Shown one piece after another: positions 17,174 through 26,320 of a stretch of DNA of 64,000 bases. A program made the position numbers and the translations under genes. Source of the stretch: Arthrobacter sp. Alg241-R88 (GTDB lineage: Bacteria; Actinomycetota; Actinomycetes; Actinomycetales; Micrococcaceae); the NCBI RefSeq assembly GCF_900537115.1, contig NZ_UNRG01000008.1, positions 62,001 through 126,000 of the forward strand, given 5' to 3'. Position 1 is the stretch's first letter; each line of letters begins with the position of its first letter. Below the pieces are notes generated by a model. It was not told the origin of the DNA. It ran no database searches and saw nothing but the letters and a program-made list of their open reading frames with translations.

Positions 17174-18466
17174 TCAGGCGTTCTGCTTGATGAGGTCTTC
17201 GGCTTCCTTGAACCATGCGTCGGCTGCGCCGTCGATGGTCAGCTTGCCGTAGTTCAGGTCCGAGCTGACGCGCTTGAAGGAGGCCTCGAGGGTACCGAAG
17301 CCCACGATGGGCGGCTCGGGAGCGTCCTTGAGGTACTGCTCGATGGACTTTTCGTAGTCCACCACCAGCTTGTCGGTGCCTTCGAAGGTGGTGCCGTCGC
17401 GCTGGGTCTTCGATGCCGGGACACCGCGGGAGGTCTTGAAGATCTGGCCAACCTCGGGGTCGTTGATCATGAAGTCGATGAAGCGGGCAGCCGCGTCCTT
17501 GAACTTGGTCTTGGCGCTGGCCACCATCAGCATGGACGGCTTCAGGAACAGGCCAAGGTTATCCGGGTCATCCGAGGGCGGCGGCACCAGCTTGAGTTCC
17601 TTCGCACCACTGTCCGCGAGGTAGCCGGCCATGAAGTTGTCCCACGTGACTTCGGTGGCGGTGACGTTCGAGCCGAAGGGAGACTTCGGGGCGAGCTGGG
17701 TGACGCGCTCTTCGGTAATGATGGCAGGCGTGCCGCGCAGGCCCGCCGTGGTGTTCCACCACTTCTTCATGTCGTCCTTGGTGAAGCCGAGCTTGCCGTC
17801 CTCGGTGAAGGCCTCGATGTTGTTCTGGCGCAGCCAGATGTTGAACATCCACCAAACACCGGTGTAGTCGGTGGAGCCGAAGATCGCACTGTTGCTCTTG
17901 GTGCCAACCTCGGTCAGGAAGTCGTTGAACTCTTTGTAGCTCCACTTCCCGGTGGGCTCCGCGATCCCCAGGGACGCCAGCTTGGCGGGATCGTAGTAGA
18001 CGGCGAAGGCGTTGGTGCTGGTGGGGATGCCGTAGGTCTTGCCCCTGATCTGGCCTGACGGCAGGAGGGACTTGTCAAAGGCGTCGGTGTTGATGTTCAC
18101 GGTGCCCAGGTCCAGGAGCTGGTTGCGCTGGCCGTAGTCGCGCAGGTAGGAGAGGTCCCACTGCATCACGTCCGGCAGGCCGCCGCCGGCTGCCTCGGTG
18201 GCACGCTTCTGCCAGTAGCCGGCGAAGTCGGTGAAGTTGCCGTTGACCTTGATGTCCGGGTTCTTCGACTCGAACAGGGCGATCGCCTTGCGGGTACGCT
18301 CGGCGCGGTCATCGTTGCCCCACCAGGTGTAGTTGATGGTGACGGGGTTCTCGGCGGAGCCGGTTTCTCCGGCGCTGGTGCTGGAGCCTGTTCCGCAGGC
18401 CGCCAGAGCGGCGGCAGATGCGGTGCCGACGGCTACGGTGGTGAGGAAATGCCTTCTGTTGATCAT
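17174..18466 (-). CDS. Sugar ABC transporter substrate-binding lipoprotein
   Basis: A 430-residue solute-binding protein. The signal MINRRHFLTTVAVG has a twin-arginine pattern and ends in LAAC with Cys24, so it may be exported by Tat and lipidated. Mature motifs such as NYTWWGNDDRAERTRKAI are typical of CUT1 family 1 binding proteins. AAGGAGG lies six bases before ATG 18466, fixing the start. It opens the leftward ABC operon and is divergent from the GH42 gene, sharing a 177-bp region with two LacI-type sites. Galacto-oligosaccharides are the likely ligand (inference). Confidence 0.9.
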   Translation of the reverse strand: MINRRHFLTTVAVGTASAAALAACGTGSSTSAGETGSAENPVTINYTWWGNDDRAERTRKAIALFESKNPDIKVNGNFTDFAGYWQKRATEAAGGGLPDVMQWDLSYLRDYGQRNQLLDLGTVNINTDAFDKSLLPSGQIRGKTYGIPTSTNAFAVYYDPAKLASLGIAEPTGKWSYKEFNDFLTEVGTKSNSAIFGSTDYTGVWWMFNIWLRQNNIEAFTEDGKLGFTKDDMKKWWNTTAGLRGTPAIITEERVTQLAPKSPFGSNVTATEVTWDNFMAGYLADSGAKELKLVPPPSDDPDNLGLFLKPSMLMVASAKTKFKDAAARFIDFMINDPEVGQIFKTSRGVPASKTQRDGTTFEGTDKLVVDYEKSIEQYLKDAPEPPIVGFGTLEASFKRVSSDLNYGKLTIDGAADAWFKEAEDLIKQNA

Positions 18467-18543
18467 GAGAGCCTCCTTGCTCGATGTGTGCAATCCCAGT
18501 CGCTCACCCTACAACGTGAGTAGTGAGCTGGCTTACACGGCTT

Positions 18544-18558
18544 CTGAAACGATACAAT
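18544..18558. promoter_or_regulatory. LacI-type operator, third copy of the first class
   Basis: The reverse complement of these bases is ATTGTATCGTTTCAG, matching the left half of the operator at 26-54 (TTTGAATCGTTTCAT) at 12 of 15 positions, with the core ATCGTTTCA identical. It lies in the divergent promoter between the binding protein and GH42 genes. Confidence 0.5.
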
Positions 18559-18577
18559 ATCGGCATTCCCGGAAATG

Positions 18578-18591
18578 GGCAAGCGTTTTCC
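18578..18591. promoter_or_regulatory. LacI/cre-like operator upstream of GH42
   Basis: GGCAAGCGTTTTCC has the AAGCGTTTTC core seen again at 38487-38503 and 38564-38579. It is 53 bp before the GH42 start. It may bring the galactosidase under the regulator encoded at 38769-39803 or under a global regulator (inference). Confidence 0.45.
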
Positions 18592-18643
18592 AAAGATCTG
18601 ATTTTCGAGCCAGTTCCATCTTCCCAGCAGACAAAGGAGTCCC

Positions 18644-20659
18644 ATGACTTTGCAGGAAACCTCCAGCCCGGCCAGCGTCTGGAACAACATCGAAGGTATT
18701 GCCTACGGCGGCGACTACAACCCCGAACAGTGGCCGGTCAGCGTCCGGCTGGAGGACCTGGAGCTGATGCAGGAGGCGGGGGTGAACTTCCTCAGCGTGG
18801 GCATCTTCTCCTGGGCGCTGCTGGAGCCGGAAGAGGGCAAGTACCACTTCGGCTGGCTGGATGAGGTGATGGACAACCTGGCGGGAATCGGAGTCAAGGT
18901 TGCCCTGGCCACTGCAACGGCCGCTCCCCCTGCCTGGCTGGTACGCAAGCATCCGGAAATCCTGCCCGTCACGGCGGACGGAACCGTGCTGGGGCCGGGC
19001 TCACGGCGGCACTACACGCCGTCGTCGGCCGTTTACCGCCGCTACGCAACCGGCATCACGCGGGTGCTGGCGGAGCGCTACAAGGACCATCCCGCCCTTG
19101 CACTCTGGCACGTGGACAACGAACTCGGCTGCCACGTCTCCGAGTTTTATGGTGAAGAAGACGCCGCCGCCTTCCGGCTCTGGCTTGAGCGGCGGTATGG
19201 GAGCATCGATGCCCTCAATGCCTCGTGGGGTACGGCATTCTGGTCCCAGAACTACGCCTCGTTCGAGGAAATCCTGCCGCCAGGCGCCGCGCCTTCGACG
19301 TTGAACCCGGGCCAGCAGCTGGACTTCCAGCGCTTCAACTCCTGGGCCCTGATGGACTACTACCGGGACCTTGTCGCCGTCCTGCGCGAGGTCACGCCGG
19401 GGGTGCCGTGCACCACCAACCTGATGGCATCCAGCGCCACGAAATCCATGGACTACTTCGACTGGGCCAAGGACTTGGACGTCATCGCCAACGACCACTA
19501 CCTGGTTGCGGCTGATCCCGAACGGCAGATCGAACTCGCGTTCAGCGCAGACCTTACCCGGGGCATCGCGGGAGGTGACCCGTGGATCCTGATGGAACAT
19601 TCGACGTCGGCCGTCAACTGGCAGCCGCGCAACCAGCCCAAGATGCCCGGTGAAATGCTGCGCAACTCGCTGGCCCACGTGGCGCGTGGTGCTGACGCGG
19701 TGATGTTTTTCCAGTGGCGCCAGAGCTTCGCCGGCTCGGAGAAGTTCCACTCTGCGATGGTGCCGCATGGCGGCCGGGACACGCGCGTGTGGCGCGAGGT
19801 GGTTGACCTCGGCGCGGCCCTGAAGCGACTGGCTCCGGTGCGCGGTTCGCGGGTGGAATCACGCGTGGCTATTGTGTTCGACTACGAGGCCTGGTGGGCG
19901 AGCGAAATCGACTCCAAGCCCAGCCAGGACGTGAAGTACTTGGACCTGCTGCGGGCCTTCCACCGGTCGCTTTTCCTGCGGGGGGTGTCCGTGGATATGG
20001 TGCACCCGTCGGCGTCGCTTGAGGGTTACGATCTCGTCCTGGTGTGCACCCTATACTCGGTCACCGATGAGGCTGCAGCCAATATTTCGGCTGCCGCCGC
20101 TGCCGGTGCCACAGTGCTGGTGAGCTACTTCAGTGGGATTGTGGACGAAAAGGACCACGTGCGGCTGGGCGGCTACCCGGGTGCATTCCGGGAGGTGCTG
20201 GGCGTGCGCGTGGAGGAGTTCCATCCCCTGCTGGCGGGCGGGCAGCTGAAATTGAACGACGGCGGTGTCTCTTCCATCTGGAGCGAGCATGTCCACCTGG
20301 AGGGTGCCGAAGCGGTCCAGACTTTTACGGAGTATCCGCTGGAGGGCGTACCGTCCCTGACCCGGCGGGCGGTGGGCGAAGGGGCCGCGTGGTACCTCGC
20401 CACATTCCCGGATCGGGACGGCATCGAGGCGCTTGTGGACCGGTTGCTGGCCGAATCGGGTGTTGCCGCGGCAGCCGTTGCGGATCCCGGCGTGGAGGTG
20501 GTCCGCCGGCGTTCTGCCGATGGCCGCAGCTTCCTGTTTGCCATCAACCACTCGCGGACGTCCGGGGCTGTCCAGGCCGCCGGCGTTAATCTGCTCTCCG
20601 GCCAGCCGTTCGACGGGGTTGTGCCTGCCGGCGGTGTTGTGGTGGTCGCGGAGGACTGA
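18644..20659 (+). CDS. Beta-galactosidase, glycoside hydrolase family 42
   Basis: A 671-residue cytoplasmic enzyme that releases galactose from beta-galactosides, plausibly the beta-1,4-galactan side chains of RG-I (YesZ is the Bacillus analogue). The N-terminal TIM barrel starts at AYGGDYNPEQWP. The acid/base is in WHVDNELGC (Glu160) and the nucleophile in ILMEHSTSAVNW (Glu318). A trimerisation and beta-sandwich region follows. AAAGGAG precedes ATG 18644. There is no signal peptide. It is monocistronic, with a stem-loop after the stop. Confidence 0.95.
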   Translation: MTLQETSSPASVWNNIEGIAYGGDYNPEQWPVSVRLEDLELMQEAGVNFLSVGIFSWALLEPEEGKYHFGWLDEVMDNLAGIGVKVALATATAAPPAWLVRKHPEILPVTADGTVLGPGSRRHYTPSSAVYRRYATGITRVLAERYKDHPALALWHVDNELGCHVSEFYGEEDAAAFRLWLERRYGSIDALNASWGTAFWSQNYASFEEILPPGAAPSTLNPGQQLDFQRFNSWALMDYYRDLVAVLREVTPGVPCTTNLMASSATKSMDYFDWAKDLDVIANDHYLVAADPERQIELAFSADLTRGIAGGDPWILMEHSTSAVNWQPRNQPKMPGEMLRNSLAHVARGADAVMFFQWRQSFAGSEKFHSAMVPHGGRDTRVWREVVDLGAALKRLAPVRGSRVESRVAIVFDYEAWWASEIDSKPSQDVKYLDLLRAFHRSLFLRGVSVDMVHPSASLEGYDLVLVCTLYSVTDEAAANISAAAAAGATVLVSYFSGIVDEKDHVRLGGYPGAFREVLGVRVEEFHPLLAGGQLKLNDGGVSSIWSEHVHLEGAEAVQTFTEYPLEGVPSLTRRAVGEGAAWYLATFPDRDGIEALVDRLLAESGVAAAAVADPGVEVVRRRSADGRSFLFAINHSRTSGAVQAAGVNLLSGQPFDGVVPAGGVVVVAED

Positions 20660-20672
20660 CCTCCATTCATTG

Positions 20673-20696
20673 GGGCGCCGCTTCAGCACGGCGCCC
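20673..20696 (+). terminator. GC-rich stem-loop after GH42
   Basis: GGGCGCCG (20673-20680) pairs with CGGCGCCC (20689-20696) across an 8-base loop, 14 bp after the GH42 stop. There is no T-tract, but GC-rich hairpins without U-tails are common terminator candidates in Actinobacteria. Nothing else recognisable was seen in 20697-20878. Confidence 0.55.
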
Positions 20697-20878
20697 TAAG
20701 GCTTGGCGTGCGTACGACGGCGGCGCCTCCCTTGGCGCCCCGTCGCTCCTTATTGCGGCTGGGCACCGCACCACGGGAACGCTTGGCTGTTTGTGGCCTG
20801 GCGCGTTGCTGCCGCCAGGTTTTCCACATACAGCTTTTCTCAGCAGTTTTTGTCAGACCCTGCTGGAAGACTTTATTC

Positions 20879-22378
20879 ATGGAAGCGGTTCAGGAGTTGG
20901 CAAGCGCAGGCGCAGCGGAGAACCGCCCTGTCGCTTCTGTTACTGACGTCGTTGAATCGCTGGCTTCTGTTCCTGTCGCTGGTGATAGTGCGGGAATGAT
21001 TGACCAGTTGCGGGAATTGGAGGATCTGAAGGCGGCGGCCGCTGCTAAGCAGGCCCGGATTGCTGTGGCCTACAGCCTCGCGAGAAGACAAGAACAGGCC
21101 GCGGCGGGTGTCCCGGCTGATGAGCTCGGTGCCGGGGTGGGAGCGGAAATCGCCCTCGCCCGCCGCGAGTCCCCCTCCCGGGGCGGCCGGCTGCTGGGCT
21201 TGGGGCAAGCCCTCGTCACCGAGATGCCCCGCACCCTCGCAGCGCTTGAGTCCGGGCAGCTGAACGAGTGGCGCGCCACCCTGGTCGTGAAGGAAACAGC
21301 CTGCCTGTCCGCCGAGGACCGGGCCGCCGTGGACGAAGAGCTCGCCGCCGACACCGGCACGCTCACCGGAGCCGGGGACGGGGCCATCACCGGCGCCGTC
21401 CGTGCCGCAGCGTACCGGCGCGACCCTCAGTCTGTCGCGAAGCGGGCGTCCCATGCCGTCTCCGAGCGCACCGTCAGCCTGCGCCCTGCGCCCGACACCA
21501 TGGCCTACCTGACCGCGCTGGTTCCGGTCGCGCAGGGCGTCGCCGCCTATGCAGCCCTCACCCGCCACGCCGACGCCCTTAAGTCTTCCGGCGATGAACG
21601 TCCCAAGGGCGCGATCATGGCCGACGCCCTCATCGAACGCCTCACCGGCACCCCGGGCGGGATCACCGGCGTCGAGATCCAGCTGGTGATGACCGACCGC
21701 ACCCTCTTCCAAGGCGACAGTGAACCAGCCCGACTCACCGGCTACGGCGTCGTCCCCGGCAGCTGGGCTAGAAAAGCGGTCATGGCAGCGTTTGGCCCAG
21801 AGCCTGCGGGCAGGGAAACAGTTGCTGAAAAAGTGGGCACGGGAGCAACAGGTTCTGGGAACACGGGCGCCGCGGCGCCTTCAGCAGCAACCCCGGAGAG
21901 TGCCGAGTTCAAGGTCTGGCTTCGCAGGCTCTACACCGCCCCGGCCGACGGGGAACTGGTCGCGATGGATTCCAAGGCTCGGCTCTTCCCACCGGGGCTC
22001 CGCAGGTTCATTCAAGTACGGGACGATACCTGCCGCACTCCATACTGCGACGCGCCCATCCGACACCACGACCACATCACCCCCTGGCACAACGACGGCC
22101 CCACCACCAGCCGAAACGGCCAAGGCCTCTGCGAAGCCTGCAACCACACCAAAGAAGCACCAGGCTGGACAGCCACACCCGTACCGGGACCCCGCCACAC
22201 AGTAGAACTCCGCACACCCACGGGCCATACCTACCGATCCACTGCCCCACCCCTGCCAGGAACCGCATTACCGATGGCCGCGAAGCACTCGGTGCAGGTA
22301 CTCGGCCGTGTTGCACCACGCAACCTTTGGCCCCAGCGGCGGCGGGTCCTTATCCCGTCGGGCGACCGGGCCCAATAA
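20879..22378 (+). CDS. DUF222 / HNH endonuclease domain protein
   Basis: A 499-residue protein of the 13E12-repeat (DUF222) family, with a C-terminal HNH nuclease-like domain. The HNH signature is [20 protein letters not shown] followed by C-x2-C at CEACNHTK, which should bind zinc and a catalytic metal. The start at 20879 follows GGAAGA and matches the family's usual acidic N-terminus ([11 protein letters not shown]); the longer in-frame reading is not family-like. Such proteins occur in many copies in Arthrobacter and mycobacterial genomes, and their role is unknown. It interrupts the sugar island and bears no relation to sugar use. Confidence 0.88.
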   Translation: MEAVQELASAGAAENRPVASVTDVVESLASVPVAGDSAGMIDQLRELEDLKAAAAAKQARIAVAYSLARRQEQAAAGVPADELGAGVGAEIALARRESPSRGGRLLGLGQALVTEMPRTLAALESGQLNEWRATLVVKETACLSAEDRAAVDEELAADTGTLTGAGDGAITGAVRAAAYRRDPQSVAKRASHAVSERTVSLRPAPDTMAYLTALVPVAQGVAAYAALTRHADALKSSGDERPKGAIMADALIERLTGTPGGITGVEIQLVMTDRTLFQGDSEPARLTGYGVVPGSWARKAVMAAFGPEPAGRETVAEKVGTGATGSGNTGAAAPSAATPESAEFKVWLRRLYTAPADGELVAMDSKARLFPPGLRRFIQVRDDTCRTPYCDAPIRHHDHITPWHNDGPTTSRNGQGLCEACNHTKEAPGWTATPVPGPRHTVELRTPTGHTYRSTAPPLPGTALPMAAKHSVQVLGRVAPRNLWPQRRRVLIPSGDRAQ

Positions 22379-22445
22379 ACAGACCCCACCTGGGTCCCAC
22401 GGCTTGTAGTGGCTTACCAGTGACGGCCCGAACAACTCCTTAAAC

Positions 22446-22490
22446 AGCTCCGTCCCGGGAGGAACCAATGGTTCCCACCGGGACGGAGCT
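22446..22490. terminator. Large convergent palindrome
   Basis: Arms 22446-22467 and 22469-22490 pair over 22 bases with two mismatches and a single central base. Outer AGCTCCGTCCCGG pairs with CCGGGACGGAGCT. It lies between the convergent DUF222 and binding protein genes and probably terminates both. Confidence 0.75.
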
Positions 22491-22583
22491 GCCACCCGCC
22501 GTCGGACACTATGGGCGGAGGAGGCGTCCTCCCAAGGTGTCCAGAGCCGTGTTCGTTGGCGGTGTGAAAACTAGGTGTGAAGA

Positions 22584-23942
22584 CTAACTGCTGATGGCGG
22601 ACTTCATCTCGTCGTGTGCCTTCTTGCCAGCCTCTTCGGTGGACAGCCGCTCGAAGAGAACCTCAGAGGTGTAGCGCTTGATGATTTCCTGGATGGAGCC
22701 GGCGCCCTTCGGCGGAGGTGCCGGAGCCTCGCCCAGCTCATCCTTGATCTGGTCGATGAACTTGACCACCTTGACGTCGGCCGGGGTCAGCTTGGGTTCG
22801 ATGGCTGCCCGGACGTCGGAGTTCGGGTAGACACCACGGTCGGCCAGGAGTGTTTCGCCGGCCTTGACGTCGTTGGCCAGGAAGTCGATGAACTTGGCGG
22901 TTTCCTCAGGGTGCTTGGTGCGTGAGGAGGCAGACCAGAACTGCGAAGCCTTGTACCAGAGTCCGGCGTCATCGGCCTTTCCGGTCTTGGTGGGGAACCG
23001 CAGGATCTTCAGGTCACCGCCGGATGCCTTTTCCAGGGCAGGAGCCTGGTTGGACCACCAGAAGGCCATGCCGTTCTTGCCGGTGGCGAGTCCGCTCTGG
23101 TCCAGCGGTGCGGCCTCAGCTTCTACGACCTCGGAAGCGGACGGAACTGCCTTCTTCTCGCTGAGCTGCTTCAGGAACGCCCACCAGTCGGCGATGTCGC
23201 TCGGCTCAAAGCCCAACTTGCCGTCGGAGGTGTACAGGGACTTGCCGTTCTGGCGGAGCCAGACGCCCAGTGAAGCCTCATCGGTTCCGTAGGCTGCGGC
23301 ACCGTAGGTGCCCTGGGGAGACTTGGCGGTGATTTCGGTGGCAATCCGTTCGAAGTCCTGCCAGGTCCACGTGGAGTCGTCGGGCAGCGGCACTCCAGCG
23401 GCTTCGAAGACTTTGGGGTTGGCCAGGATGGTTGCGGCGTTGATACCGGCCGCAATGCCGGTCAGGCCGTCCTCGCTCTTGCCGGCGTTGAGTGCCGCTT
23501 CGTCGAGCTTGGAGGTATCGATCTCGTACTTCGACAGGTCCAGAAGGGCGCCGCGGCTGGAGTATTCAGTGATGTACTTTTCGTCCATCTGGATGATGTC
23601 CGGTGCATCGTTGGCCGCGACCTGGGTGGCCAGCTTGTCCCAGTAGCCGCTCCAGTCACCAAATTCGGGCTTGATCTTGATGTTGGGGTTTTCAGCCTCG
23701 AACTGCTTGATGGCTTCCTGCGTCAGCTGGGCCCGCTTGTCGCCACCCCACCAGGAGAAACGCAGTTCGACGGGACCATCAGCGCTCTCCGAAGCAGCTC
23801 CTCCGCCACAGGCACTAAGGGCCATGACGACGGCGGCAGCAGCTGCTACCAGGCCTGTCTTGCGTAGCGGGCGGCGTGAGCCCGTGGTGGGTGTCTCTGC
23901 CGATTGCTTGGCAGCAGACGCAGGGCGGGAAAATAGCGGCAC
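22584..23942 (-). CDS. Sugar ABC transporter substrate-binding lipoprotein
   Basis: A 452-residue solute-binding protein. A polar stretch of about 28 residues precedes the hydrophobic signal LVAAAAAVVMALSAC, whose Cys is the lipid site. Mature residues begin with RFSWWGGDKRAQLTQEAIK. GTG 23942 is chosen because GGAG lies six bases upstream; an earlier in-frame start would run through the presumed promoter. It is clearly related to the product of 26427-27722. It lies downstream of a permease pair on the same strand, but a hairpin (24114-24143) and an operator-like site (24033-24048) suggest its own promoter. Confidence 0.88.
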   Translation of the reverse strand: MPLFSRPASAAKQSAETPTTGSRRPLRKTGLVAAAAAVVMALSACGGGAASESADGPVELRFSWWGGDKRAQLTQEAIKQFEAENPNIKIKPEFGDWSGYWDKLATQVAANDAPDIIQMDEKYITEYSSRGALLDLSKYEIDTSKLDEAALNAGKSEDGLTGIAAGINAATILANPKVFEAAGVPLPDDSTWTWQDFERIATEITAKSPQGTYGAAAYGTDEASLGVWLRQNGKSLYTSDGKLGFEPSDIADWWAFLKQLSEKKAVPSASEVVEAEAAPLDQSGLATGKNGMAFWWSNQAPALEKASGGDLKILRFPTKTGKADDAGLWYKASQFWSASSRTKHPEETAKFIDFLANDVKAGETLLADRGVYPNSDVRAAIEPKLTPADVKVVKFIDQIKDELGEAPAPPPKGAGSIQEIIKRYTSEVLFERLSTEEAGKKAHDEMKSAISS

Positions 23943-24032
23943 TGGATACTCCGATCTTCTTTGATCATGGTGCTGGTTGATCAGGTGCTGGGGATTGGGT
24001 TGGGGATGGAACCAGGAGCAGGAGGGGAAAAC

Positions 24033-24048
24033 GGGAAACCGCTTTCTG
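24033..24048. promoter_or_regulatory. LacI/cre-like operator before the binding protein gene
   Basis: GGGAAACCGCTTTCTG is close to the sites at 26365-26380 and 38643-38656. It lies 91 bp upstream of GTG 23942, beside an AT-rich stretch (24061-24110) likely to hold the promoter. This supports separate transcription of this binding protein gene. Confidence 0.5.
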
Positions 24049-24113
24049 TACCTAATGCTACAAGTGCTCAACTTGTATTACAAGATGTTTTTTATGACTG
24101 TTTTATAACGGCA

Positions 24114-24143
24114 GAAACGGCCCGCCATCGGACGGGCCGTTTC
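24114..24143 (-). terminator. Terminator after the permease pair
   Basis: GAAACGGCCCG (24114-24124) pairs perfectly with CGGGCCGTTTC (24133-24143) across an 8-base loop. On the minus strand it follows the permease stop at 24195 by about 50 bases. An A/T-rich stretch follows, as expected for an intrinsic terminator. Confidence 0.75.
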
Positions 24144-24194
24144 GCAAAGCGCCGTAGCATCAGCGGCAACTGCCGCGCTGCTGGTCGGCAGGGA

Positions 24195-25136
24195 CTACTT
24201 GATACCGGTGGTGGCGATGCCCTTGATGAGGAACCGCTGGCCAAAGAGGAACACCAGGAAGACGGGCAGCAGGGACACGATGGACATCGCGAACAGTGAT
24301 CCCCAGCTCGTGGCCGACTGCGAATCCACGAAGGCCCGCAGTGCCACCGGAACCGTGAACATATCGGGGTCCGTCAGGTAGATCAGGGCGCCGAAGAAGT
24401 CGTTCCAGGTCCAGATGAAGGTGAAGATGGTGGTGGTGGCCAGTGCCGGCACCATCAGCGGCAGGATGAGCCGCAGGAAGATGCGCGGGTGGCCGGCGCC
24501 GTCGATCCTGGCGGCCTCATCCAGTTCGCGGGGAATGCCCCGGATGAACTGCACCATCAGGAAGACGAAGAACGCTTCCGTTGCCAGCAGCTTGGGCACG
24601 ATCAGCGGCCAGAACGTGTTCACCCAGCCGATCTGCGAGAACAGGATGTACTGCGGGACAATCACCACGTGGAACGGAAGCATGATGGTCAGCAGCATAA
24701 TGCCGAACAGCAGCTTCTTGGCCGTGAACTGCAGCCGGGCGAAGGCGTACGCGGCCATCGAGCACGAGATCAGGTTGCCCAGGATGGATCCGATCACCAC
24801 AATCGCCGAGTTGATCATGTAGTGCCCGAAGGGGTGGGTCAGCGCGGACCAACCGGACGTGTAGTTGCTCATCTCCAGGCTGTTCAGCCACAGGCCGGGC
24901 TCGCGGAAGATCAGCTCGTTGGGCCGCAGCGATGACACCACCATCCACAGCAGCGGGTAAATCATAAGCCCGCCGGCAAGGATGAGGATGGCGTGTTTCA
25001 TCAGCGCTTTGCTGCGCTGCGCCTTGCTGAAGGCCAGGGTGCCCCGGGACTCCCTGACTTTGGGCTTGCGGCGGTTCGTAGGCTTGCCCGCGCCGGCAGT
25101 CTCCGGGGTGGGCAGCGTCTCAAGCTTAGTCGTCAT
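24195..25136 (-). CDS. CUT1 ABC transporter permease, MalG type
   Basis: A 313-residue permease with a basic cytoplasmic tail of about 45 residues and six spans. The EAA loop ELDEAARIDGAGHPRIFLR followed by LPLMVPAL is almost identical to that of the permease at 15261-16178. It overlaps the upstream permease gene by 11 bases. It ends in a terminator, which separates it from the downstream binding protein gene. The cargo is unknown but is a sugar by family. Confidence 0.92.
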   Translation of the reverse strand: MTTKLETLPTPETAGAGKPTNRRKPKVRESRGTLAFSKAQRSKALMKHAILILAGGLMIYPLLWMVVSSLRPNELIFREPGLWLNSLEMSNYTSGWSALTHPFGHYMINSAIVVIGSILGNLISCSMAAYAFARLQFTAKKLLFGIMLLTIMLPFHVVIVPQYILFSQIGWVNTFWPLIVPKLLATEAFFVFLMVQFIRGIPRELDEAARIDGAGHPRIFLRLILPLMVPALATTTIFTFIWTWNDFFGALIYLTDPDMFTVPVALRAFVDSQSATSWGSLFAMSIVSLLPVFLVFLFGQRFLIKGIATTGIK

Positions 25137-26070
25137 AGAAAACCCAATACTTAGAAGCGATGAAGTTGATGGCGGTGAAGATGCCGATGATCACCAGGAG
25201 GAGCCAGGCCATGGCGGACGCGTAGCCCATGTCGAACTGGCCGAATCCCTTTTGGTAGAGGTAGAGGGTGAAGAACATGGTGGAGTCCGAGGGCCCGCCG
25301 TTACCGCCGGAGACGATGAACGCCTGGGTGAACGACTGGAACGAACCGATGATCTGGAGCACCAGGTTGAAGAAGATGATGGGGCTCAGCATCGGCATGG
25401 TGATCCGCCAGAACTGCTGGAGGGTGGTGGCGCCGTCAACCTTTGCGGCCTCGTAGTACATGGTGGGGATCTGCCGCAGGCCTGCCAGGAAGATGATCAT
25501 CGGGGCGCCGAAGGTCCACACGTGCAGCAGGATGATGGAACCAAGGGCCGTGCTGGGATCCGAGATCCAGCCCGGTCCCTGGATACCAAACATCGCAAGG
25601 ACCTGGTTCACCAGGCCGGTAGTGCCGAAGATCTGCTTCCAGAGGATGGCAACGGCCACAGATCCGCCCAGCAGGGACGGCAGGTAGAACACCGAGCGGT
25701 AGAACGGCAGCCCGCGCATGCCCTTGTCAAGGACAAGGGCGATCAGGAGCGCCACGGCCAGTTGGAGCGGGACACCGATGAACACGTAGGTGAAGGTCAC
25801 GCCGAGGGAGTTGTGCAGCCGGGCGTCCGTGAGCATCCGGGTGAAGTTCTCCAAACCGACCCATTCCGGAGGCTGGAGGAGGTTGTAGTCCGTGAAGGAC
25901 AGGTAGAGGGACATCAGCATGGGGCCGATGGTGATGGCGATGAGGCCTACCAGCCACGGCAGCAGGAAGATATAGGCGGCCTTATTGTCGCGGCTGTTCG
26001 CCTTCTTCTCTTCCGGGGTCGCTTTGCCCTTCTTCCGGGAAATCGAGCTGAGTTCGCTGATGGCGCTCAC
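25126..26070 (-). CDS. CUT1 ABC transporter permease, MalF type
   Basis: A 314-residue permease. The first span is AAYIFLLPWLVGLIAITIG, and the EAA loop is MYYEAAKVDGATTLQQFWR followed by TMPMLSP. The GTG start at 26070 lacks a good ribosome site. It overlaps, in GTGA fashion, the stop of a 29-codon reading frame (26067-26156) that has a strong AAAGGAG site, so translation may be coupled to it. The gene is divergent from the binding protein gene at 26427, which likely supplies its ligand. Confidence 0.9.
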   Translation of the reverse strand: MSAISELSSISRKKGKATPEEKKANSRDNKAAYIFLLPWLVGLIAITIGPMLMSLYLSFTDYNLLQPPEWVGLENFTRMLTDARLHNSLGVTFTYVFIGVPLQLAVALLIALVLDKGMRGLPFYRSVFYLPSLLGGSVAVAILWKQIFGTTGLVNQVLAMFGIQGPGWISDPSTALGSIILLHVWTFGAPMIIFLAGLRQIPTMYYEAAKVDGATTLQQFWRITMPMLSPIIFFNLVLQIIGSFQSFTQAFIVSGGNGGPSDSTMFFTLYLYQKGFGQFDMGYASAMAWLLLVIIGIFTAINFIASKYWVFYDD

Positions 26071-26156
26071 TGCGGCAACCCCGTTCCGTGCAGCGGGCCC
26101 GCTGCAGCCGGCATTCCAGCCGGGCGCGGTGCCCTGGGTATGTCTTTAGCGGCCAT
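26067..26156 (-). CDS. Possible leader peptide upstream of the permease
   Basis: A 29-residue open frame, MAAKDIPRAPRPAGMPAAAG then PLHGTGLPQ, with AAAGGAG at ideal spacing before ATG 26156. Its TGA overlaps the permease GTG by four bases, the arrangement of translationally coupled genes. The product is basic and proline-rich, without a known motif. It may be a leader that delivers ribosomes to the weak GTG start. An ancestral longer permease N-terminus broken by a frameshift is the alternative. Confidence 0.4.
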   Translation of the reverse strand: MAAKDIPRAPRPAGMPAAAGPLHGTGLPQ

Positions 26157-26320
26157 GTGGTCTCCTTTGGTCATCGTGGCCTCCACGTATTTGGTATCGC
26201 CGGAGCGAGTACGGACGCCCACCGCCCTCGGCCGCACTTCCTAAAAGAAGCGGACCAGGAGTGGCGATCATCCGTTGCGCCACCTGGCGGTGGTCGGATT
26301 CAAAAGCGGCTCCGTACCAA

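Noticed and set aside
16052..18058. 668-codon plus-strand frame opposite a permease and binding protein
   Set aside because: Antisense to well-supported ABC genes, no family-like motif, no ribosome site.
20879..22378. Transposase or homing intron
   Set aside because: The HNH domain belongs to the DUF222 family; no terminal repeats, intron structure or interrupted gene is visible.
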